Assembly: GCA_017432685.1 (NCBI GenBank)
Contig: JAFRIR010000126.1
Location: 1-32,523, forward strand
Length of the DNA: 32,523 nucleotides
Origin: Flexilinea sp.
Lineage (GTDB): Bacteria; Chloroflexota; Anaerolineae; Anaerolineales; Anaerolineaceae
Direction: 5' to 3'
Positions within the stretch are counted from its first letter, which is position 1, and each line of letters opens with the position of its first letter. The translations under genes were made by a program, and so were the position numbers. Below the pieces are notes generated by a model. That model was not told the origin of the DNA. It saw only the letters and a program-made list of their open reading frames with translations, and did no database searches. This document shows positions 22,565 to 32,523 of the stretch, piece after piece.

Positions 22565-24024
22565 GAAAAATAATCCTTCAGCTGACGGCTGGTAGCCGGA
22601 TGCCGGAGCTTGCGCAGCGCCTTGGCTTCGATCTGGCGGATCCGCTCTTTGGTCAATCCAAAGACCTTCGCCACCTCTTCAAGCGTCAGTTCATTCCCGT
22701 CAAGGAGACCATAGCGATATTCCAAAACCCGGCGTTCCCGCTCATTGAGCTGGTGACGCATAGCCTCTTCGATCCGTTCGCGGAGCATCAGCTTTTCAGC
22801 CTCGGCGCTTGGCTGAAGAGCGCTCTCATCTTTAGGAAGACTGTCCTGTATTGTGTCCTCACCATTGTCATTTTCCGGCGTTTCCAGCGAGATCGGATCT
22901 TCCATCGTGCGCAGCAGATCCCTCACCTTTTTTTCAGCCTCCCGGATATGCTCTTTCAATGCCGGGCCCGGTTCCTCACCCTTTTCACGGCATTGACGCA
23001 GCGCTTCCTCATCTTCCGGTTCAAGCATCCCGCCTTCAACGGCCAGTTCCTCCATGGTCACCGTACGTTCCAGACGCTGTTCCATCTCCCGCTTAACACG
23101 CTGCAGCTTCATGACCGTTTCAAAGGTATGAGCCGGTATGCGGATCAGGCGGGATTGTTCTGCCAGGGAGCGGGTGATCGCCTGACGGATCCACCAGGTT
23201 GAATATGTGGAAAACCGGAATCCAAGCTTCGGATCATACTTTTCCACCGCATGCAGCAGCCCGAGATTGCCTTCCTGGATCAAGTCCGAAAAAGAGGCTC
23301 CTCGCCCCTGGTATTTTTTTGCCACGCTGAAGACCAGCTTCAAATTTGACCGGATAAAAATGTGTGTGGCAGTTGCAGCATCATCCTGGATTTTATGAAA
23401 ACGTTTCTGCGTCTCATCAACGGAAAAAACCTTTCGCGGCAAATCATCGGAGAAAGGCAGTGTTCCCTGTTCTTTATAAAAGGACCCGACAGCCCGGTTG
23501 ATCCGTTTTGACATCAGGACCAAAGCAAGAAATCCGTCAAAAAGCGGAGAAAAGACCTTTTTCCAATGATTATCCTGTTCCTTCTGTTCCTGCGGCGGGG
23601 TGCCCTGAATCATATATTTGTACAGCGTGAAATCCCGCTTTTGAGATTCAACCGGAGAAATCGCCAGCGCATCGTCCAAAAGGTCATTCAAACCGATCAT
23701 GGGCATTTCATCCGGATAGGCTTTGTTATAGGACGTCAGTTCCCGCAAATATTCCAGCCAATGGGCGGAAAAATCCTGCAGCACTTCCTCTCCGTTTTCG
23801 ATGATATCATTTTCCAGATACTGATCCGCGGCTCTGCCGGCATGGATCAGTACAGCCAGACGGAATTCATCCTCAGCGTCAAGAATTTCGATCCCGCCGA
23901 TCTCACGCAGGTAAAGCAGCACCGGGTCATCCGAATTTTCCACGCCCGTATGATCCCGAATGGTTTTATCCGGCTCAAAATAATCATCCTGCAGATCCAA
24001 ATAATCGTTATCCTGTTCACTCAT
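22561..24024 (-). CDS. rpoD: RNA polymerase primary sigma factor RpoD (sigma-70)
   Basis: This is the housekeeping sigma factor that directs RNA polymerase to -35/-10 promoters. The 487-residue protein has an acidic N-terminus and region 1.2 (DPVLLYLREIGGIEIL). Region 2 holds FSDLIQEGNLGLLHAVEKYD and RFSTYSTWWIRQAITRSLAEQ. Region 3 follows, then a linker of the SLETP type, and region 4 with ERERRVLEYRYGL and LTLEEVAKVFGLTKERIRQIEAKALRKLR. The ATG at 24024 has GGAG 8 nt upstream; the GTG at 24033 overlaps that site. It follows dnaG by 33 nt, the classic dnaG-rpoD pairing. Confidence 0.97.
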   Translation of the reverse strand: MSEQDNDYLDLQDDYFEPDKTIRDHTGVENSDDPVLLYLREIGGIEILDAEDEFRLAVLIHAGRAADQYLENDIIENGEEVLQDFSAHWLEYLRELTSYNKAYPDEMPMIGLNDLLDDALAISPVESQKRDFTLYKYMIQGTPPQEQKEQDNHWKKVFSPLFDGFLALVLMSKRINRAVGSFYKEQGTLPFSDDLPRKVFSVDETQKRFHKIQDDAATATHIFIRSNLKLVFSVAKKYQGRGASFSDLIQEGNLGLLHAVEKYDPKLGFRFSTYSTWWIRQAITRSLAEQSRLIRIPAHTFETVMKLQRVKREMEQRLERTVTMEELAVEGGMLEPEDEEALRQCREKGEEPGPALKEHIREAEKKVRDLLRTMEDPISLETPENDNGEDTIQDSLPKDESALQPSAEAEKLMLRERIEEAMRHQLNERERRVLEYRYGLLDGNELTLEEVAKVFGLTKERIRQIEAKALRKLRHPATSRQLKDYFS

Positions 24025-24057
24025 TGCTGTCACTCCGGTCCTTTATCAAGAAATACT

Positions 24058-26007
24058 TTATTTTCTGAAATCCATCACATTGATATTATCGATCAAAATA
24101 TCCAGCAGCCGTCTGCGTTCCAGCGTACGGTCAAGAATTTTTTCATAATTTTTGGCGCTTTCCGCATCAGTTTCCTTGTCCGAAAGCAGGGATTGGATGT
24201 CAATCTTTTCGTATTCACATTTTTCCTGCCGCATAAAGGCAACAGAACGGAGCACCTCCTCATCCAGCTCCTGCAAATCGTTCATCGGGTCAGATTTTTT
24301 ATTTTTCAGCGTCGTGAAAGTGTCACGGACGGACTCGGGCAGGTTATTTTCAATATACGCCCGGGTGTCAAGTTCTTCATCCTGGTCCAGAGCACGAAAA
24401 TAGATCCGGGCAATCTCATGAAGATCGGTCTGGTTGAAATCTGCCGGGCTCATCGCCTCCAAATGAAATTTCCGCAGCTTCCGGTCAATAGCAGCCAATG
24501 CCCCCGGGTTTTCGTAATAACGATAGAGGCATCGCAGGATCTCATTTTCCTTGTTATAAAAACTGTCGCGCGGGTCAAAAACCATGGCATCTGCCGAAGT
24601 TTTCAGCCTTGGTTTGGCAGGAAAAGCCCGCCGGGTCCCGCTGCCGGGGCTTACCGTGTGTCCGGTATAGGTCAGCAGCGATTCATCGATATCGAGAAAG
24701 CGAGCCAGCTGCTGCCGATATGTTTCCCGTTCAATGGCGTCAGGAACCTCACGGATCAGCGGCATGATCTTCGCGGCGATTTCCGATTTTGTTTTCGCGT
24801 CCCCCAAATCTCTGTCCCTGGCAAGTGTCTCCATCATATGGATCACGATGGGCTTGGCTGTTTGAATGATCTCTTCCCATTTTTCCGGGTTATCCAGTAC
24901 TACTTCATCCGGGTCAAGCCCTTCTGGGATGGTCACAATGCGGATGTCAACATTCAGCCGGCTCTCCTGACGGAGCAGCGCCTGGCTGTCCCCGGGCGTT
25001 TCAGAGGCAGAGGCTTCCCGGATGATGTCGATATCCTTGACCGCCGCGTGATAACCGGCCGCATCACCATCCAACGCTAATACGATATGTTTCGTCTGGC
25101 GTGTGAGCTGCTTCGCCTGAAAATCGGTCAGCGCGGTACCCATGGGACAAACGGTATTGGCAAAGCCCTCCTGATGGAGCACGATCACATCCATATACCC
25201 TTCCACCAGGACCACCTGATCTTTTTCACGAATCGCCGGGCGCGCCTCATTCAGAGCAAAAAGTGTCTTTCCTTTATCAAAGAGAACGGTTTGGGGTGAA
25301 TTCAGGAACTTCGGCGTATCATTCGGGTCAAGGATCCGGGCGCCGAAAGCAATCGGATTTCCCCGTGAATCATTGATCGGGATCATCACACGGTTGCGGA
25401 ATCGGTCATAGATCCGTCCGTTGGGGATCACCTCGCCCTTCTCATCCCGCTGTTCACTGACCACACCGGTGTCGATCAGCTCCTGCCGGGTATAGCCTTT
25501 TCCCATCAAATGCTGGGTCAGACCGTCCCATGATTGCAGGGCATAGCCAAGGCGGAATTTTTCAATCGTTTCCTGTTTCAGCCCCCGTTTACCGGTCAGG
25601 AATTCCAGAGCATTCTTTCCCGCCGGATGCTGTGTCAGGTTGTTATGAAAATAGGTTACGGCTTCATCCATCAGGTCATACAGGCGCTGTTTTTCTTCCC
25701 GCGGTTTGTCGTCTTTTGTGTAAGGCGTCAGCTCCACTCCGGCTTTTTTCGCGAGGAGCTCCAGCGCGGTCTGAAAATCACAACCGTCTCGTTTCATCAC
25801 ATAGCTGAAGACATCCCCGCCTTCGGAACACTGTCCGAAACAGCGCCAGGTACCGGAATCCGGAAATACCACGAAGGAAGGCGTGTGCGTGTTTGCATGA
25901 AACGGACAGAAACCGATGAAGTTCTTACCGGTTCTGCGCAGTTTCACATTATCAGAAACGATATCAACGATGTCGATCTGGTTTTTGATGTCATCGACAA
26001 CAGACAT
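24058..26007 (-). CDS. dnaG: DNA primase DnaG
   Basis: DnaG makes the RNA primers for replication. The 649-residue protein has the N-terminal CHC2 zinc domain with Cys34, His37, Cys56 and Cys60. The catalytic core has a linker carrying GRIYDRFRNRVMIPI, and the toprim motifs VEGYMDVI (near 265) and ALDGDAAG. A C-terminal helical region follows that may bind the DnaB helicase, though it is diverged. It begins 9 nt after the dynamin-like gene and precedes rpoD, so all are probably on one transcript. Confidence 0.97.
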   Translation of the reverse strand: MSVVDDIKNQIDIVDIVSDNVKLRRTGKNFIGFCPFHANTHTPSFVVFPDSGTWRCFGQCSEGGDVFSYVMKRDGCDFQTALELLAKKAGVELTPYTKDDKPREEKQRLYDLMDEAVTYFHNNLTQHPAGKNALEFLTGKRGLKQETIEKFRLGYALQSWDGLTQHLMGKGYTRQELIDTGVVSEQRDEKGEVIPNGRIYDRFRNRVMIPINDSRGNPIAFGARILDPNDTPKFLNSPQTVLFDKGKTLFALNEARPAIREKDQVVLVEGYMDVIVLHQEGFANTVCPMGTALTDFQAKQLTRQTKHIVLALDGDAAGYHAAVKDIDIIREASASETPGDSQALLRQESRLNVDIRIVTIPEGLDPDEVVLDNPEKWEEIIQTAKPIVIHMMETLARDRDLGDAKTKSEIAAKIMPLIREVPDAIERETYRQQLARFLDIDESLLTYTGHTVSPGSGTRRAFPAKPRLKTSADAMVFDPRDSFYNKENEILRCLYRYYENPGALAAIDRKLRKFHLEAMSPADFNQTDLHEIARIYFRALDQDEELDTRAYIENNLPESVRDTFTTLKNKKSDPMNDLQELDEEVLRSVAFMRQEKCEYEKIDIQSLLSDKETDAESAKNYEKILDRTLERRRLLDILIDNINVMDFRK

Positions 26008-26016
26008 AATACTTTA

Positions 26017-27735
26017 TCAGCCTTCCAATTCTTCATTCAGCCGCTTGATTTTCTCACGAATATCATCCAGCGTTTCAAGCTGCTTTTCTCCGGCTTCGAT
26101 GGAAGCTTCGACGAAACGCTCAAAAGGCCGTGTCGCGTTGTTGATCCGGCTGACCTGGTCTTCCACTTCCTGTGTGAATTCATTCTGCAGCGATGTCACC
26201 AGTTTTTCTTCAATATCAGTGATTTTTTCGTCAAATTCCCGCTGAGCCTTCTTTTTGTAATAAGGCAAAACCAGGAAACCGGCAATTCCCACCCAAAAAG
26301 CTGCCACAATTCCGAGCAGGTCAGCGGCGACAGTGGTAGCAACTGCTGTCAGGGCGGCGCCGATGCCAATGGCGGAAACTTCGATGGCCAGGCCGGCGGT
26401 GATAGCTGACTGCGCATGCTTCATCCCGATGTTCATGGCAATGTCCGACTCGATCTTATTCAAAATCGAATCAATGGAGTTCTGCATACGGGTCATCAAT
26501 TCGGAGCGCTCATCCAATATTTCCTTCGGGAGTTCGGATCCCGGGAATTGACTGTTGCGCGCTTCGATCTGGAGCCGAACCATCTGCACCATGCGCTGCT
26601 GTTGCGTGGACAGGCTTTCTACCAGTTCGGTGGTTTTCCGTTCGACCTCTGTCGGCATGTTCTGCAGCACGTTTTCCTGGAAAAGCAGGCGGTTTTTGTC
26701 TTTTTTGAGAATGTTCGGTAAATTTTTGACAACAAACAACTCCTCAAAATACTGGTGTCCGCGCAATTTCACGTCGGCAAAAATAGAATGGATCTCTTTC
26801 ATCGAGCGGTCGATCTCTTTGAGCATATCGTCATGATAAAGGTCCACTTCTCCGCGGATCGTTTCCGTCAGTTTTCGGTCTTCATTATAAAACTGCAGCT
26901 CGTTATGGACCCGGGTTGTGGCTTCTTTTTCCACTTTCGAGCCGACGCCCAATGCAGCGAGCATCTTCATGGTGAAGCGGGCTTTTTCATCCATCTTGTC
27001 CTGAATGAACTGTTCCAATTCACCGAACCCGCTTTCCTTCCACAGCTCCTGTGACATGTTGGCGCGGGCTCTTTTCGCCAGCCGGGAAGAAACGGGGATC
27101 ACCGGGATCTCGACCTTCAAAGCGGCTTCTGCGCTGGTACGAACAAAATTGATGACCTGCTCTCGTTCTTCACTCTTTTCCAGCAGATCGATCTTGTTCA
27201 GGATCAGCACGGTCTTTTTGCCCCAGTCCCGGATGCTCTGCAAAAATTTATTCTCGCTTTCGGAGAAGGGGCGGTCCGCGGAACTCAGGAACAGGACCAT
27301 ATCCGCACGGGGCAGGAACCAGCGCGTCAGCACCTCATGCTCAGTGATGACAGCATTTGTCCCCGGTGTATCCACAAAGCTGATGGATTCCAACAATTCC
27401 GCCGGAAGCTGAACCAGCTGCCCCCATTGCTCGATCGGAGTGACGGATTCCGTTTTTCCGTATCGAATCAGGTTGATCTGTGCGGTAGTAGGGGTGACGC
27501 CTTCTTCCAGTTTGTCCGTGTTCAGAAGAGCATTAATGAAAGAGCTTTTCCCGGCGTTGAATTCACCGACCACAACCACCAGAAAGCTGTCTTCGAGCGC
27601 CTGCAGCGTTTCCTTGAGCATATCGATCTGTTCCTGCGGTGTGTTTGCAGCCGAGGCACAGGCTAACAGCTCGGTGAGGACGTTCCGCACCTGCTGTGTT
27701 GTATCTTTTTGTTTTTTCGAATAATTTATCTGCAT
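26017..27735 (-). CDS. Bacterial dynamin-like GTPase
   Basis: This 572-residue protein has a dynamin-type G domain with the P-loop GEFNAGKS at 57-64, G2 threonines in TPTTAQ, G3 DTPGTN and G4 NKID. Long helical and coiled-coil stretches follow. Near residue 430-490 there is a hydrophobic pair (AGLAIEVSAIGIGAAL and IVAAFWVGIAGFLVL) that resembles the membrane-inserting paddle. Such proteins bend, fuse or stabilise membranes. The role here is not known. ATG at 27735 has AGGGG 8 nt upstream and is preferred over 27744. It is the first gene of the dnaG-rpoD run, which is an unusual position for a dynamin-like protein. Confidence 0.9.
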   Translation of the reverse strand: MQINYSKKQKDTTQQVRNVLTELLACASAANTPQEQIDMLKETLQALEDSFLVVVVGEFNAGKSSFINALLNTDKLEEGVTPTTAQINLIRYGKTESVTPIEQWGQLVQLPAELLESISFVDTPGTNAVITEHEVLTRWFLPRADMVLFLSSADRPFSESENKFLQSIRDWGKKTVLILNKIDLLEKSEEREQVINFVRTSAEAALKVEIPVIPVSSRLAKRARANMSQELWKESGFGELEQFIQDKMDEKARFTMKMLAALGVGSKVEKEATTRVHNELQFYNEDRKLTETIRGEVDLYHDDMLKEIDRSMKEIHSIFADVKLRGHQYFEELFVVKNLPNILKKDKNRLLFQENVLQNMPTEVERKTTELVESLSTQQQRMVQMVRLQIEARNSQFPGSELPKEILDERSELMTRMQNSIDSILNKIESDIAMNIGMKHAQSAITAGLAIEVSAIGIGAALTAVATTVAADLLGIVAAFWVGIAGFLVLPYYKKKAQREFDEKITDIEEKLVTSLQNEFTQEVEDQVSRINNATRPFERFVEASIEAGEKQLETLDDIREKIKRLNEELEG

Positions 27736-27782
27736 CGTTAACATCCCCTGCAGTATTTATACCAATAAAGTATTAACCTTAT

Positions 27783-27810
27783 ATTATAATCGAACCCGGA
27801 TCATTTGAAA
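27783..27810 (-). promoter_or_regulatory. Possible promoter of the dynamin-dnaG-rpoD operon
   Basis: On the minus strand a perfect TATAAT (27783-27788) is preceded by the weak -35 TTTCAA (27805-27810) at 16 nt. The leader would be about 40 nt. The 130-nt gap is shared with the divergent M28 gene. Confidence 0.4.
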
Positions 27811-27865
27811 TGTGTCAGAAAAATACAGTTCAGAATTATAATTACAGAGAAAGGACTGCCTTCAC

Positions 27866-28750
27866 ATGAGATTTCACGCCATTTACTTTCTCATTCTTAC
27901 CCTTCTCTTGTGTCTCACCTCCTGCGGAACAGCAAAAGACAAGAATCAGATCACTTTGATGCCGCTGGTGGAGCAGCAGATGACGCTCGGTCCCCGGACA
28001 CCGGGCAGCGAGGCACATGAAAAATTTATCGATCAGACTGTTGAAATACTGACAGCCGAGGGATGGGAAGTCCGCTGTGAGGAAGAGCGCTATCAGGGCA
28101 AGACCGTACGGAACATCATCGCCGAACGCGGTATGGATAACAGTGAAGGCAAATGGATCGTCGTCGGGGCGCATTACGATTCCCGCATCACGGCCGATCA
28201 GGAAAAGCCCCCAGCCAATCAGCAGCTTCCCGTACCCGCTGCCAATGACGGCGCCTCGGGAGTGGCTGTGCTGTTGGGGCTGGCAAAAACACTGCCGAAG
28301 GATCTGAATAAACGAATCACACTGACCTTTTTTGACGCGGAGGATCAGGGGCGGGTGATGGGCTGGCCGGACTGGTGCCTCGGTTCACGGCTGCTGGCAG
28401 AGCAGTACGGGCAGCTGGAACGCAGACCGGATGCGGTGATCGTAATCGACATGATCGGTGATGCGGACCTCAACATCTACCGCGAGAAGAACTCAGATCA
28501 GGCGCTGACGGATGAGCTGTTCAGCATCGCGGCTAAACTCGGGTATTCCAAACAGTTCATCAACGAGCCGAAGTACAACATGTACGACGACCATGTTCCC
28601 TTCATCGAACAGGGCATTCCTGCCGCGGACCTCATCGACTTCGATTATCCCTGGTGGCATACCCTCAGCGACACAACCGACAAACTTTCAGAAAGCAGCC
28701 TTCAGGCAGTTTATAAAGTTCTCTTTACCTGGCTGACAAAGAATAATTAG
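27866..28750 (+). CDS. M28 family metallopeptidase / glutaminyl-cyclase-like lipoprotein
   Basis: This 294-residue lipoprotein has a lipobox LTSC with Cys20. The M28 metal ligands can be placed as His103 (GAHYDS), Asp128 (AANDGAS), Glu159 (FDAED), an Asp in IDMIGDADL and a His in YPWWHTLSDTTD. The tryptophan-rich FDYPWWHTLSDT and MYDDHVPF motifs resemble glutaminyl-peptide cyclotransferases, which share the M28 fold. The protein may be either an aminopeptidase or a cyclase acting outside the membrane; the M28 fold itself is firm. AAAGGA lies upstream of the ATG. Its TAG stop overlaps the first unit of a heptamer repeat. Confidence 0.9.
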   Translation: MRFHAIYFLILTLLLCLTSCGTAKDKNQITLMPLVEQQMTLGPRTPGSEAHEKFIDQTVEILTAEGWEVRCEEERYQGKTVRNIIAERGMDNSEGKWIVVGAHYDSRITADQEKPPANQQLPVPAANDGASGVAVLLGLAKTLPKDLNKRITLTFFDAEDQGRVMGWPDWCLGSRLLAEQYGQLERRPDAVIVIDMIGDADLNIYREKNSDQALTDELFSIAAKLGYSKQFINEPKYNMYDDHVPFIEQGIPAADLIDFDYPWWHTLSDTTDKLSESSLQAVYKVLFTWLTKNN

Positions 28751-28896
28751 TTAGGAGTTAGGAGTTAGGAGTTAGAAATGAGGAATGAAAAATGAGAAAT
28801 GAAAAAAAGCGGTGCCGCTTCGCGGCGTATTAGAGCAATAACTTCTTACCCCTGATTCCTCATTCCTCATTCCTAACTCCTCATTTCTCATTTTCC
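28750..28896. repeat. Inverted pair of heptamer arrays with central hairpin
   Basis: Left arm, 28750-28805: eight 7-bp units (GTTAGGA x3, GTTAGAA, ATGAGGA, ATGAAAA, ATGAGAA, ATGAAAA). Right arm, about 28855-28896: six units in inverted orientation (CATTCCT, AACTCCT, CATTTCT types). The core holds the hairpin GCCGC-TTC-GCGGC. The arms are inverse complements of the same degenerate unit, and the element occupies the junction of two convergent genes. Confidence 0.8.
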
Positions 28897-29701
28897 AATA
28901 GAGGAAGCCCTGACGGAGAAGCTTCGGGCGGAGATCAATGTGATATCCGGATTCACACAGTTCGCGGGCAGCTGCACAGAACAGGGCACGCAGCCCGAAG
29001 GAGCGCATGGGTGCCTGATTGCGGCATGCTGTCTTCCAGCGTTCCATAAACTCATAAATCTCTTCCCCGGGAACCATGCGGTGGATATAGTTTTTCGTCA
29101 GCACCGGCTGAAAAATATCCGGCTCGAATCCCATATGAAAATTCGTGCTGAACAGGAAACCTTCCCGATACACCTTATCCGGTTCAGCGGCTGAGCGCCG
29201 GATCACGTTTGCCGTCCAGACGGAACCGGTCGGGTTGGACGTCCCTTCCAGCAGCATACCGCCCGGGATCAGCTGCTCTCCGAGTTGTTGGATGGGTTCT
29301 GCCCATTCCGCTTCCTCATACTGACGCAGCACGTTGAAGGCACGGATCAGCCGCGCGGACTCCCCGGTCTGCAGCGGCAGATTGAAGCCTCCGAGACGGA
29401 AAAAGGTCTGCTCATCTTCGAAGGGTTTTCCCATCGCCACCCGTTCCGGATCGATCTCGACCCCCAGCACCGGCAAACGCGGGTTCTGGACCCGCAGCCG
29501 TTCCGCTGCTTCCAGTGTCGTGAAAGGCTCAAAGCCATAACCAAGGTCAACGTAAAAGGAACGGCTTCCCGGTTCATCCCGCATACGGATCAGCGGACCT
29601 TCCGTCAGCAGCATAAAGATGTCACTGCGGCGCAGCCGGTTCCGGGCGGTCTTTCCCCGGGTCTGATGCCCCTGGGGCTTGTAAGGAGCTGTTTTTTTCA
29701 T
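28772..29701 (-). CDS. Class I SAM methyltransferase-like protein with repeat-derived C-terminus
   Basis: This 309-residue protein begins with a basic stretch. A Rossmann-type methyltransferase core follows: FYVDLGYGFEPFTTLEAAERL matches motif I, and LPVLGVEIDPERVAM gives the acidic loop. LIPGGMLLEGTSNPTGS lies further on and helices fill the C-terminal half. The substrate is unknown. The last 35 or so residues, after FLYWK, are MRNEELGMRNEESGV and following, and are encoded by the inverted heptamer repeat, so the original C-terminus was probably near FLYWK. A TATAAT box 7 nt before the ATG and the lack of a ribosome binding site suggest a leaderless transcript. Confidence 0.78.
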   Translation of the reverse strand: MKKTAPYKPQGHQTRGKTARNRLRRSDIFMLLTEGPLIRMRDEPGSRSFYVDLGYGFEPFTTLEAAERLRVQNPRLPVLGVEIDPERVAMGKPFEDEQTFFRLGGFNLPLQTGESARLIRAFNVLRQYEEAEWAEPIQQLGEQLIPGGMLLEGTSNPTGSVWTANVIRRSAAEPDKVYREGFLFSTNFHMGFEPDIFQPVLTKNYIHRMVPGEEIYEFMERWKTACRNQAPMRSFGLRALFCAAARELCESGYHIDLRPKLLRQGFLYWKMRNEELGMRNEESGVRSYCSNTPRSGTAFFHFSFFIPHF

Positions 29702-29708
29702 GATTATT

Positions 29709-29714
29709 ATTATA
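29709..29714 (-). promoter_or_regulatory. -10 box, leaderless promoter of the methyltransferase-like gene
   Basis: TATAAT is followed by 7 nt (AATAATC) and then ATG at 29701. The -35 region is weak. The arrangement is the same as in the GT2 gene at 9847. Confidence 0.55.
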
Positions 29715-29734
29715 CAGGATTCAGAAATTAAAAT

Positions 29735-29763
29735 AGTAAAGGCGGGGCATCCCCGCCTTTACT
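29735..29763. terminator. Strong hairpin, probable terminator of gdhA
   Basis: AGTAAAGGCGGGG and CCCCGCCTTTACT form a perfect 13-bp stem with a CAT loop. On the minus strand the stem is followed by ATTTTAATTTC, a T-rich tract. It lies 85 nt past the gdhA stop, beyond a palindromic repeat. Confidence 0.75.
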
Positions 29764-29782
29764 TTGAATTCAATATACGCAA

Positions 29783-29840
29783 CACAGGTGACAGCCCCGC
29801 TGTGCCGGCTGCGCGGCAGCAGCGCTGCAGTCCCCGTGTG
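29783..29840. repeat. Palindromic intergenic repeat, copy 5
   Basis: CACAGGTGACAGCCCCGCTG and CAGTCCCCGTGTG flank the central hairpin TGCCGGCTGCGCGGCA. It lies 8 nt past the gdhA stop, closely matching copy 3 in its centre. Confidence 0.75.
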
Positions 29841-29848
29841 CTTCAGAT

Positions 29849-31980
<2,132 letters not shown>

Positions 31981-32033
31981 AATAATTGCTTCACTTTCTT
32001 CGCGGTCTTCCCAATGCCCGCAAGGGTAATTAA

Positions 32034-32043
32034 TTGTATACAA
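32034..32043. promoter_or_regulatory. Perfect palindrome TTGTATACAA, possible operator
   Basis: The 10-bp palindrome lies about 55 nt upstream of the cbiK-like ATG, inside the predicted leader. Similar TTGTATACAA sites are bound by GntR-family regulators in other bacteria. The link is inference. Confidence 0.3.
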
Positions 32044-32126
32044 CCGCGGCTGCCACGAATGAACCGCTTGCTGCACTTGTCTGAATTACCATGACATTCG
32101 TCAGGCATAAGGGCTAATTGCCGTGT

Positions 32127-32153
32127 ATTATAAATCCTTTTTTTATATGACAA
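32127..32153 (-). promoter_or_regulatory. Possible promoter of the cbiK-gdhA pair
   Basis: On the minus strand TTGTCA (32148-32153) and TATAAT (32127-32132) are separated by 15 nt, shorter than ideal. The leader would be about 140 nt. Confidence 0.4.
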
Positions 32154-32180
32154 AAGTAATTAGTGATAATCATTTTTCAG

Positions 32181-32371
32181 GTGACAGCAGGGCCGGTTGC
32201 CGGAAGACACGCTGAGCCTTGTCTGATAGAGGGTTGGTACCCGAAGGGGACTGCAGCCAACCTTCGCTGTAAGGTGCGAGCTTCGCTCGATTGATGCAGC
32301 GAAGGACCTTCGGCCCTCGGGGATTCGGCGCCCAATTGCCGGGTGAAAGTGGAACCGTCCCCATCTGTCAC
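32181..32371. repeat. Palindromic intergenic repeat, copy 6 (long form)
   Basis: It begins GTGACAGCAGGGCCGGTTGCC and ends GGAACCGTCCCCATCTGTCAC, inverse complements over about 18 bp. The 150-nt interior contains further hairpins, for example GTGCGAGCTTCGCTCGATTG and CCGAAGG/CCTTCGG. It encodes no convincing protein. Confidence 0.7.
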
Positions 32372-32401
32372 GACAGGTTGACAAAGGTGATGGGAACATG
32401 A

Positions 32402-32497
32402 GTGACAGTGGGGCCGGTTGCCCGTAGACACGCTAAGCCTTGTCATGGGAACATGACAAGCGCGTTGTGTCGGAGCGGAACCGTCCCCATCTGTCAC
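32402..32497. repeat. Palindromic intergenic repeat, copy 7
   Basis: It begins GTGACAGTGGGGCCGGTTGCC, continues AGACACGCTAAGCCTTGTC as in copy 6, and ends GGAACCGTCCCCATCTGTCAC. It is a direct repeat of copy 6 with a shorter interior. No gene is seen from 32154 to the window end. Confidence 0.75.
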
Positions 32498-32523
32498 TAT
32501 TTTCCCAATTTGGCTCACATTAT

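Noticed and set aside
23566..25080. 504-codon open frame on the plus strand across rpoD and dnaG
   Set aside because: It spans two well-supported genes on the other strand, and its translation has no domain and is biased toward Ile, Phe and Arg as expected of antisense.
25534..26409. 291-codon plus-strand frame across dnaG and the dynamin-like gene
   Set aside because: It is antisense to conserved motifs of both genes and crosses their junction.
31981..32160. Cobalamin riboswitch before the cbiK-like gene
   Set aside because: I looked for the conserved core blocks of the B12 riboswitch in the leader and did not find them in order.
32160..32518. Minus-strand frames of 64-113 codons at the right end
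   Set aside because: They translate the palindromic repeats twice (VTDGDGS occurs twice) and have no other support.

Overview
The window is chromosomal DNA of near-balanced base composition, most likely from a member of the Chloroflexota (Anaerolineae type). This lineage call is an inference from how ObgE, DnaN, the leucine-rich-repeat protein, the RNHCP protein and the dynamin-like GTPase read; there is no rRNA gene to confirm it. Most of the window is housekeeping DNA, with one cell-envelope acylation operon and many short intergenic repeats. I see no phage, IS transposase or CRISPR array.

Layout. 1-700: one doubtful small ORF, a 7-bp-period repeat array and palindromic repeats. 696-4537 (minus): two tandem M24-fold proteins with degraded metal sites, downstream of the GTPase gene obgE. 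4696-7905: a large YfhO-type membrane protein. 7945-8293: two tRNA genes, Arg with the uncommon GCG anticodon and Lys(TTT), each with a clear promoter and a hairpin terminator. 8328-8798: greA. 8885-13485 (minus): a GT2 glycosyltransferase, then the run acidic protein, Nudix ADP-ribose pyrophosphatase, YraN, MiaA and RNHCP protein, with a YihY membrane protein upstream. 13584-15376: a leucine-rich-repeat protein divergent from dnaN.

15471-21903 (plus) is the most interesting part. A PEP/pyruvate-binding-domain protein and a small lipoprotein are followed by a tightly packed set: a 38-aa single-span peptide ending WIYQGF, an MBOAT acyltransferase, two SGNH-fold proteins and an acyl carrier protein. 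This mirrors dltX-dltB-dltD-dltC of Gram-positive D-alanylation, but no DltA-like adenylating enzyme is present. It looks like a dlt-like system that moves an unknown acyl group through a peptide tyrosine onto an exported envelope polymer.

22052-27735 (minus) is an information-processing operon: dynamin-like GTPase, dnaG, rpoD and a Nudix-fold protein with a broken Nudix box. 27866-32523 holds an M28 peptidase lipoprotein, a methyltransferase-like gene whose 3' end runs into a repeat, a CbiK-gdhA pair and further palindromic repeats.

Two themes cut across the window. One family of palindromes with GGTGACAG or GGGGACGGTT arms recurs at least seven times between genes. Two minus-strand genes have TATAAT exactly 7 nt before ATG and no ribosome binding site, suggesting leaderless transcripts. 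The leucine-rich-repeat gene has the same geometry but with ACG in place of ATG.
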